Notes: generated by a model from the letters alone, not told the origin. Shown: positions 12,126 to 21,600, counted from the first letter of the stretch. The stretch is DNA of 64,000 bases from Palaemon carinicauda (GCF_036898095.1 NC_090739.1:62241642-62305641); one strand, 5' to 3'. Numbers and translations are program-made.

Positions 12126-12488
12126 TGTGGGTGCGCATGGCACGTGGTGGAGCTCTGCTCCTGTAGGCGCATGTTGGCGCGTAAGCGCTTTAGGTTGCTG
12201 CCCTGTGTTAGAGGGAGCAAGATGAGTGGTGCGCTGTAGTGATGGGGCCTGATGAGCTACTGATGAGCACTGGTCACGTTGCGTGGGCGCATGGCGCTCA
12301 GATTATTGGCGCACAATAGCGCGTTCAGGTGGAGCCTTGTTAGGCTCATGCAGGAATGGCGACAGCAGGTCGGCATGTCTGTCAGGTGGAAGGTCGACGT
12401 GTCCTTTAAAAGGATGACCTTCCACCAAAGGAGATCGGGAACGATCTGCAAAGAGGTCCAGGACAGATGCAGGTGCAGTGATGGAAGA

Positions 12489-13430
12489 TCAGTCTAGAGG
12501 CTCCTCTGCGGGGGACTGCATAGACGACGTTGAATCAAAGAGGCGCCTCCTCACCGCAGGTGAAGGAAGGCCTCTATGGCGAAGAGGAAGGCGAGCCTTC
12601 CGACAGATGCGCCCTCTGGGGGGCGTTGGATCAGCAAGGGGACCTTCAGCAGTCCTCCGAAGAGGAGTCTCTGTAAGTGAACTCACCCGAGGGGGAGAAA
12701 CACTAGCAGGAGAGACTGATGTTGAACTTAGTTTCCCCCTCTTGGGCTGGTCAGAAACGGGGGAAATTAAGCCGTCAGCTACCGTAGAGTTTGGAGTGGC
12801 AGAGGAGATGGGTGAAGCCGCATGGGATACCTCTGACACCACAACGTCGATAAGAGTCAGTGGATCTACCTCTGACAGTGATGACGATTGCTTGACAGCA
12901 GCACCCAGGCGGATATGATCAAGCAAAACCTCCTTGGAGGGCGAACCCGTGAGCCCCAAGGAGGACCAAATCTGAAAGAGGGAAGTTAGTGACATTGCCT
13001 CCCCCTGGGGGAGAGATGCAGCTGCTTCACTAGGGGAAGCAACGTCATCTCTCGAGACCCGAGGTTGGTTAGAAATAATTCGGTCTACGCTACTACTCGA
13101 CGGTCTCTCAAAAGAGACCGATCGAGTAGGAGCTTCGGAGGAGGTTTGGGCGACGGAAGAAGAGGCCTTGGGTTTTACTCCCTTCGAAGCAACCTTCAAA
13201 GGAGAAACATCCCATTTGGACTTCTTCCGCCATCACGAAAACCTCTCCCACTGGGAGGCAGACCACTCCCTACATTCACTACACTTATTGACACTATCAC
13301 ACCGTTGGCCCCCACAAGAAGGACAAAGGGCATGAGAATCGGTCTCGACCGCCGCCATAAACATTCCACAGGGGCGGTCGGGAAGACCAGGGCAGGTGCG
13401 CATGGTCGCAGAGGCCAACTTCACATACAC
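12489..13430 (-). pseudogene. Element F Gag N-terminal part
   Basis: The frame at 13233-13430 contains 'DSHALCPSCGGQRCDSVNKC' followed by 'SECREW', which matches the Cys/His spacing at the start of Gag in elements A-E (H-x2-C-x2-C ... C-x2-C). A second frame, 12489-13199, is Ser/Pro-rich and probably disordered ('SSVAQTSSEAPTRSVSFERP'). The start codon is not resolved. The shared motif supports calling this Gag despite low similarity. Confidence 0.6.
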
Positions 13431-13536
13431 AGTAATCTAGAAAAAGAAAGAACAAAAAGCATTAATGGCTGCAAATATGACGGCAAGGATGAGAGCGGAC
13501 ACATCCGACCACCATCCGAGCCGAAAGCAAAGTGAG

Positions 13537-13708
13537 CTCAATCACAGGTGTGTGAGGGGGAGCGATAGCAAGCTACCCTCCCTACTCCCGCTAACTAGCG
13601 GCGTCGGTAGTAAACCCTCGTTAAAAATTAATGGCTCGTCATTTCAGCTACGCCGAAAGTAAGACCCCTATTAAATAGCATGGTTTGTATTCCAGTTACG
13701 GAACAAAA
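13537..13708. repeat. Element F inverted terminal repeat (5' copy)
   Basis: Reverse complement of 6161-6306 plus about 35 further bases to the outer end, which pair with the internal complementary region at 6404-6453. Confidence 0.8.
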
Positions 13709-13844
13709 GGAATTTTTAAACTAGTAGGCCAGTTGCTTTTAATCATAAGGCGGTTAAAAGGTTTTGACAGAAGAGCAAGACTACGTCTTTACTCTACTGA
13801 GCCAAAATAAAAAGTGACAATTGTTTACTAGTGCTTGTGTGAGT

Positions 13845-13990
13845 GGGCTGGTTGGTCTAGCCCCACTACCCACTCCACTAACTAGCGGAGGGTAGTTACA
13901 CCTTGAAAAAGCTTTAACAGCTGGTTTCAGCTATCGCCAAAATAATACTATGTAAAGAGCATAAGGTTTGTATATAGTGCCAAAACAAAA
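13845..13990. repeat. Diverged second DIRS terminal-repeat remnant
   Basis: The order 'CTAACTAGCGGAGGGTAGT', 'TTTCAGCTATCGCCAAA' and 'AAGGTTTGTATA' repeats the order of words in element F's 5' terminal repeat ('CTAACTAGCGGCG', 'TTTCAGCTACGCCGAAAG', 'GGTTTGTAT'). It is probably an older related end left beside F. Confidence 0.5.
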
Positions 13991-14095
13991 TACATAAATA
14001 AAGGATAAAGCTAATAAGATCTTGAAAATTTACCCAAGGTATAGTATCACTATTTTATTCCAACAAAAAGCACAATTGGAAACTTGCAAACTAAC

Positions 14096-14291
14096 CTCGA
14101 TGATTCAATGCTGGATACAACGATACTGCTAAGTAAAGCTATCCTCTTATCTCCCAATTCTTGAGCAAAAACAACCAAATCCTCCCAGTTTCCTGAAAAA
14201 CACAGGGCCTGAGCAGCAATTTCCACAGTCCAATGGCTTCCTTGAATAGCCTCTTTAAGATAGCTGGAACTACAAAGCACCATACCAGAAT
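14096..14291 (-). CDS. CPLANE1: CPLANE1-like exon 11
   Basis: 196 bp, two bases completing Asp, then 64 codons plus AG. The acceptor is CCTTTTGCAG and the donor is GTTAGT. It encodes 'DSGMVLCSSSYLKEAIQGSH' and 'AAQALCFSGNWEDLVVFAQE', resembling TPR-like helical pairs and the family stretch 'AA..L..LGDWKTAV'. It lies only about 195 bp from the end of element A. Confidence 0.72.
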
Positions 14292-14521
14292 CTGCAAAAG
14301 GTTCAAAAGATCTAAAAAAATCCTTGAATTTATCTAAGGATAATACAAAAGTATTCAACATCAGAAAAGACTTTCAACAAAAGAAAATCACGTGAGAATA
14401 TAACTTTCTATACATGAGATAAAACTAACATTTATACAACTGAATCAGCAGTTACAGTATTCATTAAAGAATGGAGTTTTATAATATGTTATTTTTATTA
14501 GTAAAATAAATTTTTGAATAT

Positions 14522-14680
14522 ACTTACCCGATAATCATGTAGCTGTCAACTCCGTTGCCCGACAGAATTCTATGGAGGGATACGCCAGCTATCACAATAC
14601 TAGAAGGGGGTGTACTCACCAGCGCCACCTGTGGCCAGGTACTACAGTACTTCTTGTTGACACCTCCTCAATTTTTCCTC
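14522..14680. repeat. Element A terminal inverted repeat, 3' copy
   Basis: Essentially identical to the reverse complement of 21073-21231. It ends in ATTTTTCCTC. The outermost 36 bp (14486-14521) differ between the two ends, as is usual in DIRS. Confidence 0.92.
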
Positions 14681-14722
14681 GGTCCACTGGTTCTCTATGG
14701 GGAGGAAGGGAGGGTCAATTAA

Positions 14723-14814
14723 ATCATGATTATCGGGTAAGTATATTCAAAAATTTATTTTACTAATAAAAATAACATTTTTCAATATTAAACTTACCCG
14801 ATAATCATGTAGCT
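14723..14814. repeat. Element A internal complementary region
   Basis: The left half is the reverse complement of the plus-left terminus (14486-14541). The right half is the reverse complement of the plus-right terminus (21208-21244). They are joined at AAAATAACATTTTTC. Known role: template for sealing the circular DIRS intermediate. Confidence 0.9.
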
Positions 14815-15212
14815 GATTCACACCCAGGGGGGTGGGTGAAAACCAGTGTACAAGATTAAAGGATAGCTAAGTATCCCATATTTCATATAACAGTTATCTC
14901 AAATAACAATGAAATAATAAGTACCTGGTAAGGAAGTCGACTTGAACCGTTACTCTGCCTCTTTTTTAAGTTCGTCTTCCTTACTGAGCGCAGCGTTCCT
15001 CTTGGAGGCTGAATCAACTCAAAGGTGCTAAAGTATATAGGGCTGCAACCCCTACTAAAGGACCTCTACACAACCTCTAACCCAGGCGCTTCTCAAGAAT
15101 GAATTGACCACCCGCCAAATCAAAAGGATGCGGAAGGCTTCTTAGCCTACCGTAACAACCATAAAAACAACAATAAAAGTATTCAAGAGAAAGGTTAAAA
15201 AAGGTTATGGGA

Positions 15213-18080
15213 TTAAGGGAATGTAGTGGCTGAGCCCTCACCTACTACTGCACTCGCTGCTACGAATGGTCCCAGGGTGTAGCAGTTCTCGTAAAGAGAC
15301 TGGACATCTTTAAGATAAAATGATGCAAACACTGACTTGCTCCTCCAATAGGTTGCATCCATTATGCTCTGCAGAGAACGGTTTTTATTAAAGGCCATCG
15401 AAGTAGCTACGGCTCTTACTTCGTGGGTCCTTACCTTCAGCAAAGCAAGGTCTTCCTCCTTTAAGTGAGAATGGGCTTCTCTAATCAGAAGCCTTATATA
15501 ATACGAAACCCCATTCTTGGACATGGGCCTCGAAGGTTTCTTGATGGCACACCATAAGGCTTCTGACTGTCCTCGAATAGGTTTTGACCTATTAAGATAA
15601 AATTTGAGAGCTCTGACAGGGCAAAGAACTCTTTCTAGCTCGTTACCTACCATGTTGGAGAGGCTAGGTATTTCAAACGATCTAGGCCAAGGACGTGAAG
15701 GAAGTTCATTCTTAGCTAAGAACCCGAGCTGTAAAGAACATGTTGCAGATTCGGTCGTGAAACCAATGTTCTTGCTGAAGGCATGAACCTCACTGACTCT
15801 TTTCGCTGTTGCAAGGCAGACGAGAAAAAGAGTCTTGAGGGTAAGGTCCTTGAAGGAAGCTGACTGGAGAGGTTCGAACCTAGGTGACATAAGGAACCTT
15901 AAGACTACGTCTAGGTTCCAGCCTGGAGTGGGTAGACGACGCTCTTTAGAAGTCTCAAAAGACTTAAGGATGTCTTGAAGGTCCTTGTTGGAAGAAAGGT
16001 CCAAACCTCTGTGGCGGAGAACTGAAGCCAACATACTCCTGTACCCTTTAATGGTAGGGGCTGAAAGGGATCTCTCATTCCTAAGATGTAATAGGAAGTC
16101 AGCTATTTGGGTCACAGAGGTATTGGTAGAGGATACTGCATTGGCTCTACACCAGCTCCGGAAGACTTCCCACTTAGATTGGTAGACTCTACGAGTGGAA
16201 ACCCTCCTTGCTCTGGCAATCGCACTGGCTGCCTCCTTCGAAAAGCCTCTAGCTCTAGCGAATCTTTCGACAGTCTGAAGGCAGTCAGCCGAAGAGCGTG
16301 GAGGTTTGGGTGCAACCTGTCTACGTGAGGTTGACGTAGAAGGTCCACTCTTAGAGGGAGAGTCCTGGGGACGTCGACCAGCCATTGAAGTACCTCTGTG
16401 AACCATTCTCTTGCAGGCCAAAGGGGAGCAACCAGCGTCAGCCGTGTCCCTTCGTGCGAGATGAACTTCTGAAGGACTTTGTTTATTATCTTGAACGGTG
16501 GAAATGCGTAAAGGTCGAGATGGGACCAGTTCAGCAGAAAAGCATCCACATGAACTGCTGCTGGGTCTGGAACTGGGGAACAGTACAACGGAAGTCTCTT
16601 GGTCATGGAGGTGGCAAACAGATCTATGGTAGGCTGACCCCACAAGGTCCAAAGTCTGTTGCACACGCTCTTGTGGAGGGTCTATTCCGTGGGAATGACC
16701 TGATCCCTTCTGCTTAGGCGATCTGCTGAGACGTTCATGTTGCCCTGAATGAACCTCGTGACTAAAGTGAGGTTTTGACTTCTTGACCAAATGAGGAGGT
16801 CCCTTGCGATCTCGTATAGGCTCCTCGAATGGGTCCCTCCTTGCTTGGAGATGTAAGCCAAGGCTGTGGTGTTGTCGGAGTTCACCTCCACCACCTTGCC
16901 TAGCAGGAGGGACTTGAAGTTCAACAGGGCTAAGTGAACTGCTAGTAGCTCCTTGCAGTTGATGTGGAGCGTTCCCTGTTCCTCGTTCCACGTTCCCGAG
17001 CACTCCTGTCCGTTCAAGGTCGCGCCCCAGCCCGAGTCCGATGCATCCGAGAAGAGATGAAGATTGGGGGTCTGAATAGCCAACGATAGGCCCTCCTTGA
17101 GAAGGAGATTGGTCTTCCACCACAAGAGAGTGGTCTTCATCTCTTTGGTGACTGGGATAGAGACTGCTTCGAGAGTCAAACCCTTGTCCCAATGAGCTGC
17201 AAGATGGAATTGAAGAGGGCGGAGGTGGAGTCTCCCTAGCTCGACGAACAGGGCCAGCGATGAAAGGGTCCCTGTGAGACTCATCCACTGTCTCACCGAG
17301 CAACTGCTCCTCTTCAGCATGCTCAAGATGCAATCTAGGGCTTGGCTTATCCTTGGGGCCGATGGAAAAGCCCGAAAATCCTGACTCCGAATCTCCATTC
17401 CCAGGTACACAATGGATTGGGAGGGAATGAGCTGAGACTTTTCTAGGTTGACTAACAGACCCAGTTCTTTGATTAAGTCCAAAGTCCAGTTGAGACTCTC
17501 CAGACAGCGACGACTCGTGGAGGCTCTCAACAGCCAGTCGTCTAAGTAAAGGGAGGCTCTGATGTCCCATAAGTGGAGGAATTTTGCTATATTCCTCATC
17601 AGATGCGTAAACACCATAGGAGCTGTGCTTAGGCCAAAACACAGGGCTTGGAATTGGTAGACAACCTTTCCAAAAACGAATCTCAGGAAAGGTTGGGAGT
17701 CTGGATGAATAGGAACGTGAAAGTAAGCATCTTTCAGGTCCAACGAGACCATCCAGTCCTCCTGCCTGACCGCTGCTAGGACCGACTTCGTCGTCTCCAT
17801 CGTGAACGTCTGCTTGGTGACATAAGCATTGAGCGCGCTGACGTCCAGCACCGGTCTCCAACCTCCTGTCTTCTTGGCCACCAGAAAAAGACGGTTGTAG
17901 AAGCCCGGGGATTGATGGTCCCGGACTATAACCACTGCCTTCTTCTGTAAAAGGAGCGACACCTCCTGGTGCAACGCTAGCCTCTTGTCCTTTTCTTTGT
18001 AGTTGGGAGAGAGGTTGATGGGAGAAGTGGTCAGAGGGGGTTTGCGGCTGAATGGTATCCTGTAACCCTCCCTCAGCCAA
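15213..18080 (-). CDS. Element A tyrosine recombinase (YR) frame
   Basis: A 955-residue open frame. Only the last 360 residues (15213-16292) form a recognisable recombinase: 'SKWEVFRSWC' and 'IADFLLHLRNERSLSAPTIK' (N-terminal DNA-binding helices), 'LATAKRVSEVHAFS' (Arg about 761), 'RTHEVRAVATS' (His 886, Arg 889) and 'FASFYLKDV' (Tyr 922). The first 590 residues overlap the RT in another frame and are Ser/Pro/Gly-rich without a domain. The listed start is a TTG. The frame actually extends unbroken back to the Gag TGA at 18171. YR integrates the circular DNA copy. Confidence 0.88.
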   Translation of the reverse strand: MAEGGLQDTIQPQTPSDHFSHQPLSQLQRKGQEASVAPGGVAPFTEEGSGYSPGPSIPGLLQPSFSGGQEDRRLETGAGRQRAQCLCHQADVHDGDDEVGPSSGQAGGLDGLVGPERCLLSRSYSSRLPTFPEIRFWKGCLPIPSPVFWPKHSSYGVYASDEEYSKIPPLMGHQSLPLLRRLAVESLHESSLSGESQLDFGLNQRTGSVSQPRKVSAHSLPIHCVPGNGDSESGFSGFSIGPKDKPSPRLHLEHAEEEQLLGETVDESHRDPFIAGPVRRARETPPPPSSIPSCSSLGQGFDSRSSLYPSHQRDEDHSLVVEDQSPSQGGPIVGYSDPQSSSLLGCIGLGLGRDLERTGVLGNVERGTGNAPHQLQGATSSSLSPVELQVPPARQGGGGELRQHHSLGLHLQARRDPFEEPIRDRKGPPHLVKKSKPHFSHEVHSGQHERLSRSPKQKGSGHSHGIDPPQERVQQTLDLVGSAYHRSVCHLHDQETSVVLFPSSRPSSSSCGCFSAELVPSRPLRISTVQDNKQSPSEVHLARRDTADAGCSPLACKRMVHRGTSMAGRRPQDSPSKSGPSTSTSRRQVAPKPPRSSADCLQTVERFARARGFSKEAASAIARARRVSTRRVYQSKWEVFRSWCRANAVSSTNTSVTQIADFLLHLRNERSLSAPTIKGYRSMLASVLRHRGLDLSSNKDLQDILKSFETSKERRLPTPGWNLDVVLRFLMSPRFEPLQSASFKDLTLKTLFLVCLATAKRVSEVHAFSKNIGFTTESATCSLQLGFLAKNELPSRPWPRSFEIPSLSNMVGNELERVLCPVRALKFYLNRSKPIRGQSEALWCAIKKPSRPMSKNGVSYYIRLLIREAHSHLKEEDLALLKVRTHEVRAVATSMAFNKNRSLQSIMDATYWRSKSVFASFYLKDVQSLYENCYTLGPFVAASAVVGEGSATTFP

Positions 18081-18373
18081 CTGACAGACTGGGCGTCTGC
18101 ACCTCTCTTTTCCCAGGCTTGCCAGAAGATCTTGAGTCTGGCTCCTACTGCTGTCTGGAGATGATGAGAGTCAGTTTTTTCCTTTAGAAGCCTTGGAACC
18201 TTTCCTAGACTTGCTCCTGGAAGAGTCTGGACGGGAGCTTCCTCGGCTGGGGGCTCTACCACGAAAGGGCGGAATAAACCTCGTAGCAGGAGTATCAGCC
18301 ACTGGGGTGCGATAAGTCCTGGGGACTGAGGTAGCAACCTTAGTCTTCCGAGCCGATGAGGCCACAAGATCAT
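16112..18373 (-). pseudogene. Element A RT-RNase H-Dam-like protein (one premature stop)
   Basis: RT: 'GGWRPVLDVSALNAYV', 'MVSLDLKDAYFHVPIH', 'FGLSTAPMVFTHLM' and 'SLYLDDWLLRAS'. RNase H: 'HLFSDASDSGWGATL', 'HINCKELLAVHLAL' and 'EVNSDNTTALAYISKQGG'. The C-terminal part, 'PTIDLFATSMTKRLPLYCSP' and 'LDLYAFPPFKI', is the region often labelled a Dam-like methyltransferase in DIRS. A TAG at 16682-16684 replaces the Trp codon seen in element E. The frame is +1 relative to Gag and overlaps its last 200 nt. An ATG exists at 18373, but conserved sequence starts only at the shift site near 18261. Confidence 0.88.
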
Positions 18374-20861
18374 GGGTGTCCTTTTGTATCAGGGCCGCAG
18401 ACAAGTCCTTAACAAGCTCTTCGGGAAAAAGGAACTTCGAGAGCGGAGCGAAAAGGAGTTGAGACCTTTGACAAGGTGTGATGCTGGAGGAAAGGAAGGT
18501 ACAAAGCTGCTCCCTTTTCTTAAGAACCCCTGACACAAACATCGAAGCAAGCTCGCCAGATCCATCCCTAATGGCCTTATCCATGCAGGACATCAAGAGC
18601 ATGGCAGAGTCCTTGTCCGCAGGGGAGGTCTTCTTGCTAAGGGCCCCCAGGCACCAGTCTAGGAAATTGAACATCTCAAATGCTCTAAAAACACCTTTCA
18701 GAAAGTGATCAAGGTCTGAGAAGGTCCAGCAAACCTTAGAGCGCCTCATTGCTGTTCTACGAGGAGAGTCTACCAGACTTGAGAAGTCAGCCTGGGCAGA
18801 GGCAGGTACTCCCAAGCCTGGATCCTCTCCTGTGGCATACCAAACGCCCGCTTTAGAAGTGAGCTTAGTCGGAGGAAACATGAAGGAAGTCTTTCCAAGT
18901 TGTTGCTTAGACTGCAACCACTCCCCTAAAATCCTTAACGCTCTCTTAGAGGACCTTGCTAAGACGAGCTTAGTATACGTAGACTTAGCTGGCTGCATGC
19001 CCAGCGAAAACTCAGATGGCGGAGAGCGGGGGATAGCACAGACAAAGTGGTCTGGGTATACCTCTCTTAAAAGAGCCAAGACCTTACGAAAGTCAATAGG
19101 AGGCGGAGAAGACTTGGATTCATCCACGTCTGATGAGGGATCCAGGTGTGCAGTCTCATCATCAGAAACCTCATCACCAGAGTGTAGCGAAGAGATCGGT
19201 AAGGTATGCTGAACAGCAGAATCAGCACGAGCTGGAACAAAAATACTTGTGGTTTCCTCCTCAAGTCTCTGTTGAGGGAACACCTGAGGCTCAGGTTGCA
19301 AAGGCTGATCCAAAGAAGTAGCAGAAGGTAGGCGCATGGGTGGAGGGGGCTGACTCCTGGCATGAGTGTCTGAACTCAAGAGTTGCGCTTGCTGTGTGGT
19401 TGGTGGATGCGCAGTAGCAGGTTCCTGAGGAACGAGTTGAGGTTCCTGAGGTGTGAGCTGTGAGCGATGAGGTAGAGGCTGCGCAGAACGCAGTAATTGT
19501 CTCGCGAGTTGAGGTTCCTGAGGCGCAAGGCTAAGGTGTTGAGGTGCTTGCCTTGAGGAGGGTTGAGGTCGCTGCAGCGAGAGCTGAGGAGTCTGACTCA
19601 TGGATGGGAGAGGTTGTTGTACCTCAAGAGAGTGTTGCCTCACTGGTGGAACTGCAAGTGGAAGCGGAGGAAGTAAGGTATAAGCTTCCTGTTCCCATTG
19701 CTGAGGTTGCCTTAAGGAAGGCGGAGGGAGCTGCACACCACTGGAAACAGTCAACTCAGAACGTGCTAAGGTATCCTGAGGAGCCTCAACATCGTACGCC
19801 TGGCAGGCAGTACTGCGGTTAGGCGGAGCGATCGCAGGAGGAGGTGTAACCTTCTCAGCCTGACACTCACGCATCAAGACCGCAAGTTGTGACTGCATGG
19901 ACTGCAGTAGAGTCAACTTGGGGTCTGCAGACACTAAGGTCTGCTGAGGTAAAGCCTTAACAGCAGAGATCTGTTGCGGCAGTACCTTACTCCTCTTAGG
20001 AGGAGTGCACTCAACTGATGACTGCGGCGAGTCAGAGCTGATCCAATGACTGCAGCCAGGTTGAGCTCTTGAGGTCTGGACTCTGCGCTTGAGTGGTCTT
20101 GAGACCTGAGTCCAACGTTTCTTTCCTGACAACTCTTCAGCAGACGAGTAAAAGACGGGCTCAATCGTCTGCAGGTGGGAGTGACGGTCTCTAGAAGACA
20201 CGCCCGCAACCACCGAGGATACTTCTGTGCGCCGATCAAGGCCTGCCGAACCCTTTTGCCCTTCGACATTGCTTCTCCCCTGGGCTTGGGAGCTTGCAAG
20301 AGGTCCCGGACTGGGAGGACGACTGGCACGCACAGAAGTACCCTCACGCACCACACTGACACTGACACTAGCACTTGGCACTGCACTGACACTAGCACTC
20401 GTCACAGCACTGGCACTAATACCACCCACTGCACTCTTGACCTTAAGTTCCTTGACTTCGGCCATAAGAGACTTATGATCACTAACCACTGACTCTACTT
20501 TGTCACCTAAAGCCTGAATGGCACGCAAAACAACAGACATATCAGGTTGAGGGCAAATAGTAGGTTCGGGGGTAGCCACTACAGGGGGAGGAAAAGGTAG
20601 GGGATCATGAGGTGAGGAAAAAAGTGAAGAGCGAGAAGAACTCCTCCTAACTCTCTCTCTCTCTAACTTGGTTGAATACTTAAGAAATCGGACAAAATCA
20701 AGTTCCGAAAGTCCGGCGCATTCCTCACATCGATCTTCTAACTGACAGGGCCTTTCCCTACAGTCAGAACAAGCGGTGTGAGGATCTACCGAGGCCTTCG
20801 GAATACGCCTATTACAAGACCTACATCGTCTATGTGGAGGGGCTTGTGAAATGTCAGACAT
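18171..20861 (-). CDS. Element A Gag (896 aa)
   Basis: It starts at ATG 20861. N-terminal Cys/His cluster: 'HRRCRSCNRRIP', 'DPHTACSDCRERPC' and 'CEECAGLSELDF' (residues about 10-55), able to bind one or two zinc ions. Next comes a Ser-rich and then a Gln/Pro-rich low-complexity centre (many 'PQ' dipeptides). A conserved helical block follows ('RVFRAFEMFNFLDWCLGALS'-like, about residues 700-830), probably capsid-like. The Arg/Gly/Ser/Lys tail would bind RNA. It ends in TGA followed by CTC. The RT frame begins within its last 100 nt. Confidence 0.85.
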   Translation of the reverse strand: MSDISQAPPHRRCRSCNRRIPKASVDPHTACSDCRERPCQLEDRCEECAGLSELDFVRFLKYSTKLERERVRRSSSRSSLFSSPHDPLPFPPPVVATPEPTICPQPDMSVVLRAIQALGDKVESVVSDHKSLMAEVKELKVKSAVGGISASAVTSASVSAVPSASVSVSVVREGTSVRASRPPSPGPLASSQAQGRSNVEGQKGSAGLDRRTEVSSVVAGVSSRDRHSHLQTIEPVFYSSAEELSGKKRWTQVSRPLKRRVQTSRAQPGCSHWISSDSPQSSVECTPPKRSKVLPQQISAVKALPQQTLVSADPKLTLLQSMQSQLAVLMRECQAEKVTPPPAIAPPNRSTACQAYDVEAPQDTLARSELTVSSGVQLPPPSLRQPQQWEQEAYTLLPPLPLAVPPVRQHSLEVQQPLPSMSQTPQLSLQRPQPSSRQAPQHLSLAPQEPQLARQLLRSAQPLPHRSQLTPQEPQLVPQEPATAHPPTTQQAQLLSSDTHARSQPPPPMRLPSATSLDQPLQPEPQVFPQQRLEEETTSIFVPARADSAVQHTLPISSLHSGDEVSDDETAHLDPSSDVDESKSSPPPIDFRKVLALLREVYPDHFVCAIPRSPPSEFSLGMQPAKSTYTKLVLARSSKRALRILGEWLQSKQQLGKTSFMFPPTKLTSKAGVWYATGEDPGLGVPASAQADFSSLVDSPRRTAMRRSKVCWTFSDLDHFLKGVFRAFEMFNFLDWCLGALSKKTSPADKDSAMLLMSCMDKAIRDGSGELASMFVSGVLKKREQLCTFLSSSITPCQRSQLLFAPLSKFLFPEELVKDLSAALIQKDTHDLVASSARKTKVATSVPRTYRTPVADTPATRFIPPFRGRAPSRGSSRPDSSRSKSRKGSKASKGKN
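18261..18266 (-). promoter_or_regulatory. Putative +1 frameshift site (TTT CGT), element A
   Basis: In the Gag frame it reads CCG CCC TTT CGT. Skipping one base gives TTC GTG, the RT frame. It lies about 95 nt before the Gag TGA. The same 12 bases are found at the same place in B, C and E. Inferred from sequence only. Confidence 0.5.
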
Positions 20862-21072
20862 CTTGAATCAAAAGAGTTAGCCAAGTGGGGATTCCAAATC
20901 AAGCAAAAAGATCGTTAACCGTTAATCAGGACTAAATAATAGCTATCTAAGCTAATATAGAAGTTTTCCAGTAAAGCGACAGCCGAAATCTGAGAGAAAT
21001 ACTTCACCAAAAGCCGTGAAAATACTCCAAGATCATAAGCGTATCCCAGAACGTCTTGCCGGAAGCACGACA

Positions 21073-21231
21073 GAGGAAAAATTGAGGAGGTGTCAACAAG
21101 AAGTACTGTAGTACCTGGCCACAGGTGGCGCTGGTGAGTACACCCCCTTCTAGTATTGTGATAGCTGGCGTATCCCTCCATAGAATTCTGTCGGGCAACG
21201 GAGTTGACAGCTACATGATTATCGGGTAAGT
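21073..21231. repeat. Element A terminal inverted repeat, 5' copy
   Basis: Partner of 14522-14680. It is followed outward by TTAATATTGAAAA, which matches the internal complementary region. Confidence 0.92.
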
Positions 21232-21392
21232 TTAATATTGAAAATTTGCTTGTTTAATTTTTGTCATAATACCTAACACTAGTTTTCTTTACCAAAATTT
21301 ATAATTTGCTTCACATATGTCAACAAATTAGAATTTTACACATGTCTATCTAATCCTCCAGAATCATTGCTCAACATTTTTAATGGTTTCCT

Positions 21393-21409
21393 CCCCCCCC
21401 CCCCCCCCC
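21393..21409 (+). repeat. Poly-C tract
   Basis: Seventeen consecutive C residues within the intron between host exons 10 and 11. Its length is prone to sequencing error. Confidence 0.9.
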
Positions 21410-21600
21410 AGGAATACCCATTACAAAGATTTACTTCTACAATGTTCAAGACCCCCTTTTTTATAAAAAAAAACAAACTTTAATTTCCTGATCTTCAATG
21501 GAAATATTTTGATAACCTTTCAATTCCTTGAATCCCCTTCACCTACCACTACCTATTTATAAACTACTATTGATGTGGTAAAAAATCATTAAACACTTAC

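Larger units (their letters stand above)
6157..13708 (-). mobile_element. DIRS-like element F (distant family, inactivated)
   Basis: Coding order on the minus strand is Gag-like, RT-RNase H with Dam-like tail, tyrosine recombinase. Inverted repeats match at about 6161-6306 and 13537-13673. An internal complementary region around 6404-6453 ('TTGTTCTGTAACTGG' and on) is the complement of the outer end at 13660-13708, a DIRS hallmark. The partner of the other half of that region is missing at the left, so the 3' end looks truncated at 6157. Frameshifts and stops are found in all genes. The RNase H-to-YR organisation is shared with elements A-E but the proteins are very divergent. Confidence 0.8.
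14486..21244 (-). mobile_element. DIRS element A (nearly complete)
   Basis: 6.76 kb with 159-bp inverted terminal repeats (14522-14680 and 21073-21231) starting CTTACCCGATAATCATGTAG. The internal complementary region 14723-14814 reproduces the two outer ends joined together. Gag is intact, RT has one stop, and YR is intact. No target-site duplication is visible: the outer edges read ATGTTATTTT on the plus-left and TTGAAAA on the plus-right. It is inserted in the intron between host exons 10 and 11, in sense orientation. Confidence 0.93.

Noticed and set aside
16292..18080. The first 590 residues of the 955-residue frame as an independent protein
   Set aside because: It is a second frame over the RT, low-complexity and without a domain. 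I kept it only as a possible linker (see findings).
15604..20492. Many plus-strand open frames of 60-150 codons across the DIRS elements
   Set aside because: They are antisense shadows of Gag, RT and YR, lack domains and are explained by the minus-strand coding bias.
14522..21231. Terminal repeats as LTRs or transposon TIRs with target duplications
   Set aside because: The repeats are inverted, not direct, no target duplication is visible, and the internal complementary region plus YR fit DIRS.
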